From the NCBI RefSeq assembly GCF_000327385.1, contig NW_008709540.1, forward strand, positions 1,774,062 to 1,838,061: 64,000 nt of DNA, given 5' to 3'. Of this stretch, positions 35,801 through 48,049 are shown one piece after another; positions within the stretch are counted from its first letter, which is position 1, and each line of letters starts with the position of its first letter. A model generated the notes under the pieces. It saw nothing but the letters and a program-made list of their open reading frames with translations. It searched no databases and was not told where the DNA came from. This stretch comes from Lottia gigantea. Taxonomy: Eukaryota; Mollusca; Gastropoda; Lottiidae. The position numbers and the translations under genes are program-made.

Positions 35801-38800
35801 CCATCTAACCACTGTTTCTCTAGATCGGACGAGTAAACAGCAACTTGTGGTAGTCCTGGGGCTGGTCCCCCACCTAGATCCTCTTGTTCCAGATCGTAAG
35901 AATAAACAGCTGAGTCTGGGATAGGTACTGGTGGTCCAATATCAACAGAGTAGCCATGAGTATGCTGAAAAATATATTCAAAATTGGAAACAGTGTACGG
36001 GAGAAAGGACCTATAAGTTTAGGGCTTGCACCAGTTCACAGTTTACTCATTTTGTACACAGACAAAATCATTCCTGTTTTTTCAATTTATGTTATCAAAG
36101 TGAGTGATCCTTGATTATAAATTTCAGTTTGCTTTAAACAGGGAAAAAATTGACAAATTCCTTTGAAGATATTTAACCAACAGATTAATAGACAATACAA
36201 GATTTCCATCACGGGGGTCAATGCAAATCAAAGCAAATGTCTCATCTTCACTTCTTGCCGAAAAAATTTCTCCCTGATGTTGAACATTCAATATTAAAAA
36301 AGAATGATGATATATATCTTCAACTGATTTTCACAAGCAGGTTTAGTCCGTTAAATCAAGATTTCATCAATGAGGGCCTCTCATAAAGCAATGCTTCATC
36401 TTCACTTTTACCAGGAATTAATTCTACCTTTTTATGTTGAACATTCAATATTAACTTAGAATGATGATAGATTTTCATATTGGCTGTCACTAAGTAATTT
36501 TAGTCCTTCAAAAATTCAAAAATATTTCACTTACCAACAATTCATGGGTACTAGGTTGATGATCAACGTTTTCACTGGCATCTTTAAACTTGGCTAGATA
36601 ATACTGGCTCAGTTCATCTACACTATTAGGTATTGACCGGGCCATATATTCACTTTCATCATTATAACAAAAATCATACGGTTTTAATGTTTTCATAGTT
36701 TTTGCACTCAAATTGTTTTCTTTCATTTCACATTCCTGGGGTGGGGTCACGTCCAAAGTTTTATTTATTTCTTCACCGGGCCACATAAATCCTTCGTTTC
36801 CTTTTGGAGTCTCAAACTCCTCGTTTTCATCCTGGTTTATGTCCACATTCGCAAATTCTGACTGAAGATTGTCGATATGTCCTGCAGATGACTTTCTGTA
36901 CGATTGCGTTTGATCAGAATAATTGGACGGACTTTTAAGATTTTGGCCAAAAGACAATTCTCCATCTTTGACTAAGGGCAAATATTGGAGATAGTCATAG
37001 TTGTATTCAGGTCGCGTTTCGTCAAAATCGTACCCTGAACTCCAAGCCGTGGAATAATCAACATGTTCTTTGTCTATTTTCGACATTTTGTCTTTCCACA
37101 AACTGGACAGCGCGGCTGGCAAATATTGCTCTGTATCGTCTAAATACAAATGATGAAATTTCGCTTCCAATCCCGAATCCTCCATCCAATCATATCCAAG
37201 ATCATCTCCGAATTCTTCTTTTTGACATAAATTAGAATCTTCAACTTCTCCATTTGATTCAAATCCACTTTCTTTTCCTAAAGGGTCATCCACATCGCAA
37301 GTTGTATCAAAAATATCTCCAGTGTTACCCGCAACTTTTGTCTTTTCAGTTTCAATACCAGACTGTTTCTTGTCGTTATAACCCTCTTCTAAACTTCGCC
37401 CTGTCTGGATATACTTATCCAAGTCTTTCTGGACTTTGAATTTTGGACGAAACATCGGAAGTTTCTCTTCCACGGAGCCTGGTTGATGGAACTGTTGGTA
37501 AGGTGTTCCAGTCGAAAAGCCAACATCACCGAATAAATCTCTTCGTTGTTCAACTTTTTCTTCATGAGGAGTTCCAATCGGTGTTTGGATTGGTCGAAAG
37601 TGCGTCTCGTTAGAGAAATAAAGATGTTCGCTAGATTCCTGTTGTCCAGTGGCACCCCCTTGATGTGGATTGTCATTAGATTGTAAGGACATAAGTGATG
37701 ATAATTTCATATTAGGAACACTTCTGACATGCATCATTTTTACAGGTACTACATCAGTGAAAGCAGACGTTTCCGATGGAATCAATTCAAAACTTCGATG
37801 AAATTCAGGCTTATGTGATCCATATTTTCCCCATAGTCCATGAATATCACTGTCAGACACACTCCTTTCGTGTCTTTCCCACGAATTAACGCTGAGATTA
37901 TTTCTGGTATTTTCTTTTGGTGTTTCGTTATGGAGTTCCTCCAAGAGTTCCATTCCAATTACAGCATCGTCAGTTTGCGATAAATAAATTTCCCCGCCCT
38001 CAAATTCAACTTCTGCGATGTCTCGAACTGGTTTCCAGCCAGCGTCAAGTTGATCTTGTTCTTCTTTACTCTCATCTTGGACACTCCAAACATCAAAATT
38101 ACACGGCATATTCCACATCAGTCCAGCCCATGGAATTTTCTTTTGTGTATTTACATTCCAAAGTTGATACAACTGTCCAGATTTTCCCTTTTCTTTCACG
38201 CTTTCAGCTTCATTTTTTGGAGTTAAATTCCATCTCAAGCCACTCTCCTCCAAGACGGAATTCCAAGGATCTGATGACAGTTTGAAATCATCTTCAAAAG
38301 AATGCAGGAATTCTTGTAAAAGAAATTTACTCTGCCAATTTTCTTGTTCATCTGCATTGACTGACCAAATATTAAAAGAGAGAGGCGAGAGAGAGGCAAA
38401 AGGACTTTGTATATCTATTCTCTCATGAAGACTGTGTATTGTTTCCGTTAGATACTGCCGATCAATTAACATGGAGCAAACACCTGAACTCCGTGGACTT
38501 TCAACCAATAACGAACATACGCCAGAGTTGCGTGGACTTTCAACTAGAACGGAACAAACTCCTGAACTCCTTGGACTGTCGATGACGGAATTGAATGACT
38601 TCATCAGCTCTTCTGTGAAGAAGGTAGATTCAGGTACATCTAGTCCGTAAGGCGATTCCGGGGTAGATTCTTTAACATTTTCAAAATGTAGGTCTTCCAA
38701 CTTGTTTGTCAATTTTGGCACATTTTGTTTTGAAGGAACTTCTTTCAAATGGGAATCATCCTCGCTTTCCATATCAAATGTAAACATGCCTTCGAAGTCA

Positions 38801-41800
38801 GACATATCTGTGCCGTCATCAGAATCAAACGATGTACTACAACTCGAAATTTCATACAAATCGGTATAGGAATTAGATTCCACGCCACCTTCGAAATCGG
38901 GCCCTGGATTCCAGGCACTGCTGACTTCTCTATCCTCATCTAGAAATTCACCATCCAATGGATTCAACCTGTCCTTGTTACTCAGATTTAGGAGACTTTC
39001 AAATCTTTTCTTCCCTAAATCCAAGTTTTTTTCCATTTCTTCATCTTTGAAGTTTTCTTTACACGCTTCAGTAGTTTCTGAAACTTTAGCAACCTCGCGA
39101 TTAGAACCAATGACGTTCGTTTCGGGCGGCAGATCCTCTGCTGTACATGCATTCTCATTGGTATTTTCTAGGTTGTCAAACAACATGAATAAGCCATTGG
39201 TTGGACTGCTGTAGTCTAGTACATTCATAAATGGGTTGACTTTTAGTCTAGATTCAGATTCCGTCTGCTCTTCCTTGCATGTGGATTGAGGTAAAGGGTT
39301 ATTTTTTGGGACTTGGGTTTTATCAGGCACTTGGTTTTCAAAGAAGTCATCTTCTTTCGATGTGTCTTCGGCCAAAGGAGAAAAAACTTCATCTACAAAG
39401 GTATATCTAGAGGTCATTGAGGTCAAAATTGGGCCCAAAATGGCCTCCAGATCTGTGTCATCGTCTAGCAACAGGGAAGGGGGATAACTGTGTCTTTTAT
39501 AAAGACGTTTGCTAGAACTGTGTGTGACAAGAATTTCACCCATGGGCTGTGTGTACCATTCAAAATTCTCTTGTAGCTCTGGGCTTAATGATTCTTCCCG
39601 CATCCACTCTGGCCAGTCTATGCCAGAACTTTTCTTGGTTTGGTCTCCGCTGACACCAGACAATAATAACGTTTTTATTATCTGTTCAACTTTGTTGCAA
39701 TATTCTGCCTCAGCCTCTTTTTGTTTGTCATCCTTCCCATCATTCTCTTCTTCAAATATTTTTTGAGAAGTCAGCGGCCAACTCAGAAAACGAACAGTTC
39801 CACCATGTTTCTTGATCACTTTTTGCATTTTTGTTTGTTGTTTTTGTTTATTACTTTTTGGATAACTTTTTTTCTTGCTCTCCATTTTCTGTGTTTTGTG
39901 ATCACTTTCTTTCGTATCTGTCATACTTTTCGAGCGTTTTTTAGATTGATGACTTGACCGTTCTAGACTAATTTTAATTTCTGATCGTCCAGTACTCTTT
40001 TTAGGTTTCTCATTGTCAGTTTTGTTGTCTTGTTTCTCCGCCGTCGCACCAACTGGAGGTGTTTTGAGAGGATTTTTCTTCCAGACTGTAACTTCACAAG
40101 CTGATGGTGAAATGGAGGAAGGAGAATCTTCTCCAGACAATGCAGGAAATGCAGCATAGTACCTGAAAAATACACAATTTTGGGTTCAACAATGAATATA
40201 GACCCAGACCTAGAAATTAATGTTTTTGTTTTTCTGACATTAGATTCCATGTCATCTTTGGAATAGTCATGCCAGCAGATGTATGTATAAGAAGTTCATG
40301 GCTTCATTAATTTCCAAAATTATTCCAATTTTAAAAAATTGACATGTGGAATCCAGAAGCCATGTTTTCCACATAAAAATGCTCAGTATAATAATATCCA
40401 AAGATGTTTCAGAGTTTTAAATCATTCTAATGAATGGTCACTGAAATCAGAAAATATATTTGCCAAGACAGTGGCAGTACCCTTCTTTGTTCGAAATAAA
40501 GTAATAAATGTACTATAACGTTCATTACCATTATAAATGCACAATGACAATATGAAAACTTATTTAACTAGATTATCTGGTCTTACCTTTGAGCTGGATC
40601 TTGTGAGCGTGTGACATCTAGATGTTGTTTAGTTTTGTTATCTTCTGGTTGAATATTAACAGACAAAGGAGAACAACATTCTGAAATATAAAAAAATAGA
40701 TAGTTAACCTCCTACGCTTTTTAATTGATTATTAATCATTACATGTTCATTATAATATGTTTAAAAACATAATCTGCTATATAGAAAGTCTAACAAGTTT
40801 TTACAGAAACATTACTTGAAGACACTCTGGAAGTTTTTGTCGGTCTTCTTCTGTTTTCATATGAAGTGTGTTTACTATTGAAACTCAAACTCCGTAGAAG
40901 CATTAAAAGAATTGTCAGGTTGTATTAAACTATATTTGCAGTTTCTCAAATTGAATTCAATCTATAGTTGAACAAAGATTATTCATGCACTAATTACACT
41001 GCTGATGTTTATATTTGTAATCAGACTAACAGGTGCCTAGATATCCAGACCTGATTATCATACATTATTACCTTTTGAAATTCTAGGTTCTTTCAATCTC
41101 TTCCAAAGTTCATCAACTAAATTCTCTAAATCACAATCCTGAAAATACAAACAATGTTTTATAATGTTTATTTAACTAACCTTCTACCACATTTAATCAG
41201 ATTATAAAGACTGTCTTTAGATACCAGTATTAATGTTAAAGATTTACACTAATTAAATAATAAAAAGTATATGGAACTTATATCTCATTCATCTTTGACA
41301 GCAAAGTCAAATAGACAAATGCAGATGAAATATACCGATTATAATATACTACGTAATAAATACAACATAAATATAAATTGTAAAAAAGTAGAGTAACAGT
41401 TTGTAATTCAACTTTGACAGCTTCCTTGTTTTTGATGCATGTAACTAAGTATTTGTTAACCCTTTCAAACCTTGCGGCCTGTTTAAACACTAATGCAATC
41501 TATACCCGAGCAGTCGGTATACAGGCCGTTACTAAGTGACGTCATAATATAACGTTAACGTTAACGTCATACCTTTTACTTCTATTACTTGGAGTTCAGG
41601 GTATATGGCATTATATTTCATTTACAGTCAGTGATCCAAGGGTTAAATTAAATAACTTGATATCTAATATCAACATTATTCAAATATCTTATGTATGCAT
41701 CAGCTATTCCCATGACTAATGGTTTTAAAGTTTTGTTTGAAATTTTTGTTGATAATTATTGATTCGCAGTTTCACAAAAAATTCTAAGCTTATTGATTTC

Positions 41801-42303
41801 AAAACTCATAAACACATCAGGAGATAAATATCAAGACTTATTTTCACTCAAAAATAAGACTTTTCTTTTCAAGGGAAAAAACGTCAAAACCTGGAAAATA
41901 GCATTACATATTCCAACCTCACACACAGAGGGAAGAAGTATCCCACCATTGTGTCCCTACGAAGTTCAACATTTATATAAATTTTATTAAAACCAACCTG
42001 GTCGGATACAGACTGAAGACAATCCAATACAGCCATTTTTCTTCTTTCATCCTCATTAACGGGAGATTTCTTTTTATCTCCCTTTCTTTCACGACGTTTA
42101 GTATGATCGTACTTGATACCATCCCACAATTCATCACAATCGAACTGTTCACAGTAATCCTGTTGTAAAAGGCTGATTATATAGCGAGTATAGACAATAG
42201 AGTCTATACCACGGACTTCCAGTTGATGTCCGAGCCAGGCGTGGACCGAGTCGGTGGAGGGCAAGGCTGCCTCCAGAGACATTCTGTACTCTGGGTGCTT
42301 CAT
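32815..42303 (-). CDS. KIAA0232 homologue with C-terminal tandem CCCH zinc fingers
   Basis: Eight minus-strand exons join with exact phases: 41998-42303, 41072-41138, 40587-40680, 36535-40162, 35712-35964, 35114-35276, 33256-33349 and 32815-32904, giving 1564 residues from ATG to TAA. The N-terminus (VHAWLGHQLEVRGIDSIVYT, then RYIISLLQQD, and MAVLDCLQSVSDQ) matches human KIAA0232 (QTWLGQELEKCGIDAMIYTR). So do LVDELWKRLK, YYAAFPALSG...VWKK, EWYTQPM and THFRPI. The giant exon four is acidic, Ser-rich and probably disordered. Residues 1456-1473 and 1480-1498 form C-x7-C-x4-C-x3-H and C-x7-C-x5-C-x3-H zinc fingers, usually RNA-binding. An EEFPEL motif follows (human has EEFPVL), then a Lys-rich tail (KEKKKK). 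The function of KIAA0232 is not established; an RNA-related role is inferred from the fingers. Three near-identical SPRxSGVCS blocks lie in the large exon. Confidence 0.92.
33570..35013. mobile_element. Right arm of a foldback element, expanded by the 44-bp array
   Basis: 33583-33660 (gttgaaacgttatgtgccta, attaaagaagtgtgttatat) matches the right half of the foldback element at 50973-51175. After the array, the sequence tatatgtgctcctcgtttct (34999 onward) matches the inverted terminus of that element. The array therefore sits between inner arm and terminus. The left arm is missing. It lies in the intron between KIAA0232-like exons 35114-35276 and 33256-33349. Confidence 0.75.
33661..35002. repeat. 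Tandem array, 30.5 x 44 bp
   Basis: attgtgttgtgttttgttat then atcttaagcatgta(t/c)tatt. The first unit is at 33661 and the last partial unit at 34981 (1320 = 30 x 44). Substitutions are few (tattatt/tattatc/ttttatt, gtgttg/gtcttg), indicating recent amplification. A higher-order pattern of variant units may be present. Confidence 0.96.
36205..36490. repeat. Intronic duplication, about 150-bp spacing
   Basis: ctcatcttcactt, atgttgaacattcaatatta and agaatgatgata occur in both halves (36240-36312 and 36388-36470), in the intron before the giant exon of the KIAA0232-like gene. The copies are diverged. Confidence 0.6.
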
Positions 42304-43319
42304 GAATAGAACTAAATCAATTTAACTGGACCCTGTGGCTTGATAAACCCAGGGTGGTCACTGCTACGGTCACCATTAAAACTACAAGGTGTCTTTCTAT
42401 ACCAGACAATTTCCTTGCTGGTTTAACGTTTACGAGAAAAGACATCTAACACTGATGATGTTCATACACCATTTTAAAGGTACTTGCGACGTAAAATTAA
42501 ATTTAAACTACAACTATTTTTCAATGATTCACAAATCTGAAATGATAAAAATACAAAATTGTAAGCACATTGTATGGTTCTAATACACATCCATTCCATG
42601 CACAAATGTTTCTGAGTTTAACACATAACAATGACTTTAATTTTTTCTTGTTACAGACCAATACCATGAGAGTAAGATAATCCATTGTCAATTTTTTTTT
42701 TTAAATTACAACTTTAAATCCAAATTATAAATTCATATGAGATTTAGGTTGAATTTGAAAATATCACCACATCTATTTAAATGTACATACAATACATTGA
42801 TTGCAATTAACTATTCATAACATTAAACCACATACAAAATGATTGTGTGAAGGGTTTTTTTTTTATTAATAAACATCAGTACAATTGGCTAGAACCATTT
42901 TTGTTACATGGCATACATTATATATTAGTAACAGTTGTTTGCTGTTTTATTATCATTTTCTCATTTAATGAAAATGTTTACAATTAATGATGCATTAGAC
43001 GTTTAAGGACACCAGATGTTTAAGAGTTGCTAATGGATGTTGAGTGATAATATTGTTAAAATTAAACCATATAATTCAAATACTTTAAATTAAAAAAAAA
43101 ACAATTAGAACGAAGTAGAATTTCTCAGAAATATAGCTGCATATTACAATAAACACCATGTAAGCTGAGGTTATTTACATTCTATCAAAATTGGTAGATT
43201 TGGAAGCTTGAGAATAACTCTTTCTATTTTGGAGCCTATGTCTGGTTAAAACTAGAAACTGACATGGTCGCTGATGACTTCAAACCCGAGCTTTCTGCAT
43301 AGGCCATGACCAGTTTTCC

Positions 43320-43478
43320 ATTGGTCCAAGTGTCAAGTTGTTTGGATGGGACAATAAAACCAAGTCCTGTGTGCTACAGTCTGAACACATTAAAAAATAT
43401 CTCATTGCACACTGCATGGCATTGCGATGCAGTAATGTAGGATGTAAAACTATCATTTCATTTACTTTGATTTAAATT
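43320..43478 (+). mobile_element. Diverged SINE fragment in plus orientation
   Basis: ggatgggacaataaaaccaa, cctgtgtgctacag and tctcattgcacactgcatgg, then gtaggatgtaaaact.atcatttcattt, match the reverse complement of the SINE at 59256-59623. The tRNA-like head is lost. It lies upstream of the KIAA0232-like start codon. Confidence 0.7.
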
Positions 43479-43904
43479 ACATGGTTTCAGTTTAGTTTGG
43501 CTATAGATTATTTAATCTTTATCATTGTATGTTTACATTTGAATAACTGCCAAATTACAAGGCCACTGCAAGTTCATCTTACTTGTTTGACAAAGATGTT
43601 TTTTACTATAACCCTAACTTGGCCCTATCTCTAACCATGTGATAATAACATGCTGTTAGGGGTCAAGGTTATCCCTGAATATTAAGACAGAGAGTGAAAG
43701 TGTCATTGACACTAAGTGACCTGCTAATGTTTTATCAACTTATAATATCCATGCAATGAAATTTACTGATATGAGTTTTTTACTAGTCTAGACAAATATG
43801 AATGGCACTGATGTCTGGAGCTCACACAAGGTTAAATACTAAAGTCATAATAGCATCATTAACACCAATCATAGGGGTCTGTGATCTAAATAGTCTTCAA
43901 AAGT

Positions 43905-43990
43905 AGCATAATTCCTTCAAAAATATCTCAAACTAGGAAAACATGGCTATATAAGAAAAGACTAGTCGTCATTTTAACTTTCAAGGTGAA
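43905..43990. mobile_element. Fragment of the AGGGACAG-type MITE
   Basis: ccttcaaaaatatctcaaac, tagga and cattttaactttcaa recall the interior of the element at 9751-10039. No termini are visible. Confidence 0.4.
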
Positions 43991-44975
43991 TGTAAATTAT
44001 GTGAATGAAGACGGTCAATTTAGTCATTAATTATAAATGTTACTAATTGCTTAAGTTTTATGCAACATGTAAGCCTCTTCAATAATCACAGTGCAAAACA
44101 CACAGAAACTTATTTCTTATTTTCTTAATAATACTGCAGTGATTTAAGAATTTCTAGAAGTCCAGTAAGCTTGAAACTTTTAACTTGAAGTGGTTCATTT
44201 CATCTTTTACCTATAACAGCGAGACAAATCTTGAAATGATTGTCAATACGCAAATCTAATTATCTTGCTGTATTTATGAATGAGTACATCATAGTCAGTA
44301 CTAGCTGATTAGTATAGTGTACCGGTACTTGTAAGTCAAGCTGGAAAATTTTGATCATTTGATTTGATTCTCTTTGGTTTATAAATTTACATGCACTGTG
44401 GCTCAGCAACCTGGGCTTGTTCGTAACTAGTGATTTCTGCCATGATAACCCGTCCATCGAGGAAATTACACTCAAGCTTGCTAGCTTTTCATACTTCGAA
44501 CATGACTATAGTGGTGTCAGAAACAAAATACTTGCCAAACAGGGATCTCTCCCCTTAACAGGCTGGCTAGCCATTTTATGAAAATATTGAAAATGATTAT
44601 ACATTGTTGTTATGTGTCACACGTTGATTATCAGTTTTGGCAAAAGCTGGAGTTGTTAAAATGATTACCATGATTGTCTATTATAATTGTACTTTAAGTG
44701 GAATTGAGGATTGGTTAAAAAGATAACTATCAGTACACGTTTAGAAGTAAAAGTATAAAAATTACGTCAGATTTTATTTTGACATCCTGATAATCGAGAC
44801 TACAATGGCGAGCACCTTACTTCCGGCTAAGTCTCGGTCGATACAAATTCCTTTCGACCTCCCTCCCTCATCTACAAATTTCAGTATTTCAAGAGCGTTA
44901 GAAAACCTACACTAAGTCTATTGCAAAATTAGAGAAGAAAATGATAGAAATTAACTAAGAAATCAAAAATCCTAC

Positions 44976-45083
44976 CTTCAAAGTCAAACGCAAAGCCATT
45001 TTCTTTTCGTTTTTTCTTCCTCCCGCAACTGTCAAATTCTCGGGAGAAATGCCAAACGACAAGCGCTGGCTTCGTCGCTTCAT
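44976..45083 (-). CDS. Candidate 5' exon with 36-codon reading frame (probable 5' UTR exon of the KIAA0232-like gene, or an unrelated gene start)
   Basis: On the minus strand ATG (45081-45083) opens M-K-R-R-S-Q-R-L-S-F-G and continues 36 codons to a good donor, AAG/gtagga. The surrounding 45000-45110 is richer in CG than its neighbours, as at a promoter. None of the acceptors I tried just before ATG 42303 continues this frame without an immediate stop, so if it joins the KIAA0232-like gene it would be an upstream ORF within the leader. I do not recognise the peptide. Confidence 0.4.
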
Positions 45084-45625
45084 TTCTCCATGGTTTCTGT
45101 GTTAGAATACTTTAGGCTTGTTCTGCCATTTTGCTCTATTCCAATTCCATCTCACTGCATGATCTCAAAATTTTTATTTCGATAAAAATTGATCGAAAAC
45201 ACAAAATAAAGGAGCCGAGAAACACTCAGCTGACCTTTGGATCGAAGATTTTCGGTCCTAGACGGATGTGCCTCCGCGTCAGATATAGTTCTCTAGTAAC
45301 ATTTTGCATTTCTTTGACAATCATTAATTATTACAATTAATTCAAAGTTTTTAGATTGAAAATTCTATTTGCATATGAAAAGATGGCATTTTTTAAAATT
45401 TCATGAAAACACAAATCTTGGAATTGCAAAAATGTCTCGGCGTATTAATATTGGATGTCTGCATTTTCAGTGATATGGCAACGTGAACTATTTACACTGA
45501 GATCTTCTAGAAACGGCCGCCAAAACATTACACAATAACGTTTACATTACATAATAATGATTTTAGTTTTGACACCGATATAACAAAGGAATAGACACGT
45601 ATTATTTTATTCATGTTTTGTTCTT

Positions 45626-45739
45626 TAGGCCTATTAGTGGTAAAAAAAAAGTGATCCTGGTTGAAAAAATAGATCTTACTAAGCCTATTAGTGGTAAAAA
45701 AAAAAGTGATCCTGGTTGAAAAAATAGATCTTACTAAAC
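45626..45739. repeat. Two-copy direct repeat, about 55 bp
   Basis: gcctattagtggtaaaaaaa, agtgatcctggttgaaaaaa and tagatcttacta are repeated back to back with one A of difference. It is nearly identical, so a recent duplication. Confidence 0.9.
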
Positions 45740-45999
45740 AAGTCGTGTTCAATTCTCGTAGAGCTAGAACTTTTAAGAACTTTAGTTTTATCTCTGAGAT
45801 AATTTAAACTGTTCCTCAAAAGAAAATGATGACTAATTTAAACGTGCGAATCAAATCGTTGATATTAATTAGAAGAGGAGTTGAAATGGGAGTGGTCCTT
45901 TTCTTGTTGTTAAATAGAGTAGTCTCCCTTCAATAGATACTAAATTCATTAAATAGAGTTTGTTCCCCTTAATCATGTATAATTTTCAGGCAACTGCCA

Positions 46000-47420
46000 G
46001 TTCAATCCCTCACCATAGAGTTATAATAAGAACATTTTTTACTTAATGGCCATTTACCCACTCCATCCAAATGTTTCAAACCAGAAAAAGAAAAGAAATG
46101 GTCGATTCAGATACTGCTACATTTGAAAGAAGAGTGGTTTGAAAGAGCAACCAAGCTTTCAAACGTAAACTATAGAGTTTATAGGCCTGTCCTATATCTA
46201 TCAAATTCAATCGACGTGTTGACCATAATTTTGCTAATAATATTTTATCAGCTTCAACGTAGGTTATGGAACTTGATTTCTAAGCCGACTAATCTCCATT
46301 TGATTAATTCCTGTTTTTCAATTTTAATCGCCTTATCGATAATTAGCCAACGTTTATCAACAGTGTTAGGCTAAGTTTGTTAACCTCAGTTTTAGCGTTT
46401 AATTTCAATGTTAAAGGGAGACAATTGTCTTATAATATATTTGGGAGAATGAAATCGATTCCCTTGAATAGGCCTATTTATATTGACTACATTTCGTTTT
46501 TTTCCAAATCTTCGGTATACTATATTTATTTGTTTTTGAAGATAAAGAAATACAGACACAACTTTTTTTTCACATGGATACCGACTTAGTATCTCAAGGG
46601 TCCTGTCTACACAACGGTGACGTTTTCTAAAAATCATTAGATGGAGGGACCGAGGCCACAGAATAGTAAGGGGGTGCACAGCTCCATACATTTAAGGGCT
46701 CCGTCATTATTAATTTAAACAAGCACCCCATCCTGTCTTCCAAATAGTTTTTATTCACAATCAGTAACATAACAAGACGGGAGAGCGGTATCGGCCTATA
46801 CTCGTTTTCGAATTCTAAAATATATCTTATTGGCCAAACAACAAATAATTTGATCGCAAGAGTATACGAGTATATTATAAACATATAATATAAGAATAAG
46901 GCAGAAGGTGCCCACACCTTCAATCTTTTTCTTCGTAGTCTATTTTTAGACGACCTTCAATCATAAGACTGCAACTCCATTAATAACAGAAATTGTTCTA
47001 CATTATCAACCGCATAAAACAGGAATAGAAATAACATGTATTTTTTCTTGGCCAATAGCCAGCAAAGATTAAAAATGTGCATATTTAATGATAATTAATG
47101 GCCCAATATAAAAATAGTAACGTAAACAGGTGCGGATCTTGGCTGGGAGTAGAATCTATGAATAAACCACAGGAAATTCATTTTTTCAAATAATTTTACA
47201 TAGGCCTAGTGAAAATTGGAAAGTTTTGTGACCCCTGCCCGGCTCCTCACCTAATATTTCCTAGAAACGCCACAGAATGTTTCGTTTGTGCTCTGTCGGA
47301 TACTGCAGATTCAGCTTTCTAACTTATTCAGTTTTTTTATAGGTTCATGGCTCTTCAGCTCAAAGTCGCAATAGAATCTACATTTACCGGTACTGTTATA
47401 GGTGGGCACAGGCTCGATAC
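46000..47420. other. Gene-free stretch
   Basis: Several small open frames occur on both strands, but none shows splice context, homology or codon pattern that I can support. Confidence 0.4.
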
Positions 47421-47440
47421 TATTTATTCATTGCGGCAAG

Positions 47441-47625
47441 TAAACGTCCCCATGGATACACTGTAAACGTCCCCATCAATTCCTTGCAATAAGTAAACGT
47501 CTCCATTAATTCATTGCGATAAACAAACGTCCCCATTGATTCCTTGCGATAGGTAAACGTCCCATTGATTTCTTGCGATAAGTTAACGCCCCCATCGATT
47601 CCTTGCGATATGTGGACGTGTGCTG
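47441..47625. repeat. Degenerate tandem repeat, about 29-30 bp, 7 copies, running into the gap
   Basis: taaacgtccccattgattcc plus ttgcgatagg; starts near 47441, 47464, 47493, 47524, 47553, 47583 and 47612. The copies are diverged. It ends at the edge of an N run. Confidence 0.85.
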
Positions 47626-47636
47626 AGACATTTCAC

Positions 47637-47877
47637 NNNNNNNNNNNNNNNNNNNNNNNNNNNNNNNNNNNNNNNNNNNNNNNNNNNNNNNNNNNNNNNN
47701 NNNNNNNNNNNNNNNNNNNNNNNNNNNNNNNNNNNNNNNNNNNNNNNNNNNNNNNNNNNNNNNNNNNNNNNNNNNNNNNNNNNNNNNNNNNNNNNNNNNN
47801 NNNNNNNNNNNNNNNNNNNNNNNNNNNNNNNNNNNNNNNNNNNNNNNNNNNNNNNNNNNNNNNNNNNNNNNNNNNNN
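47637..47877. other. Assembly gap (241 N)
   Basis: Undetermined bases. ORFs crossing it are artefacts. It is flanked by the 30-bp repeat on one side and a G-run (47934-47946) on the other, both typical causes of a sequencing gap. Confidence 1.
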
Positions 47878-48049
47878 AGCAGAAGCAGCATATAAAGTGT
47901 GAGTGGAAGGTGTAGGAGGGAGGGAGAGGGAGAGGGGGGGGGGGGGTGGTGTGGTCACAAATAAGGGACAGACTCCAACAAAGGAGGGCGTATGAATAAT
48001 GTTTTTGGTGCATTCTGACCCCCGCCCCTCCTTCCATACTAGTGCTGCC

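Noticed and set aside
46123-46923. Small frames with hydrophobic stretches on both strands
   Set aside because: AT-rich sequence gives such frames by chance; no start context, splice sites or repeats support them.
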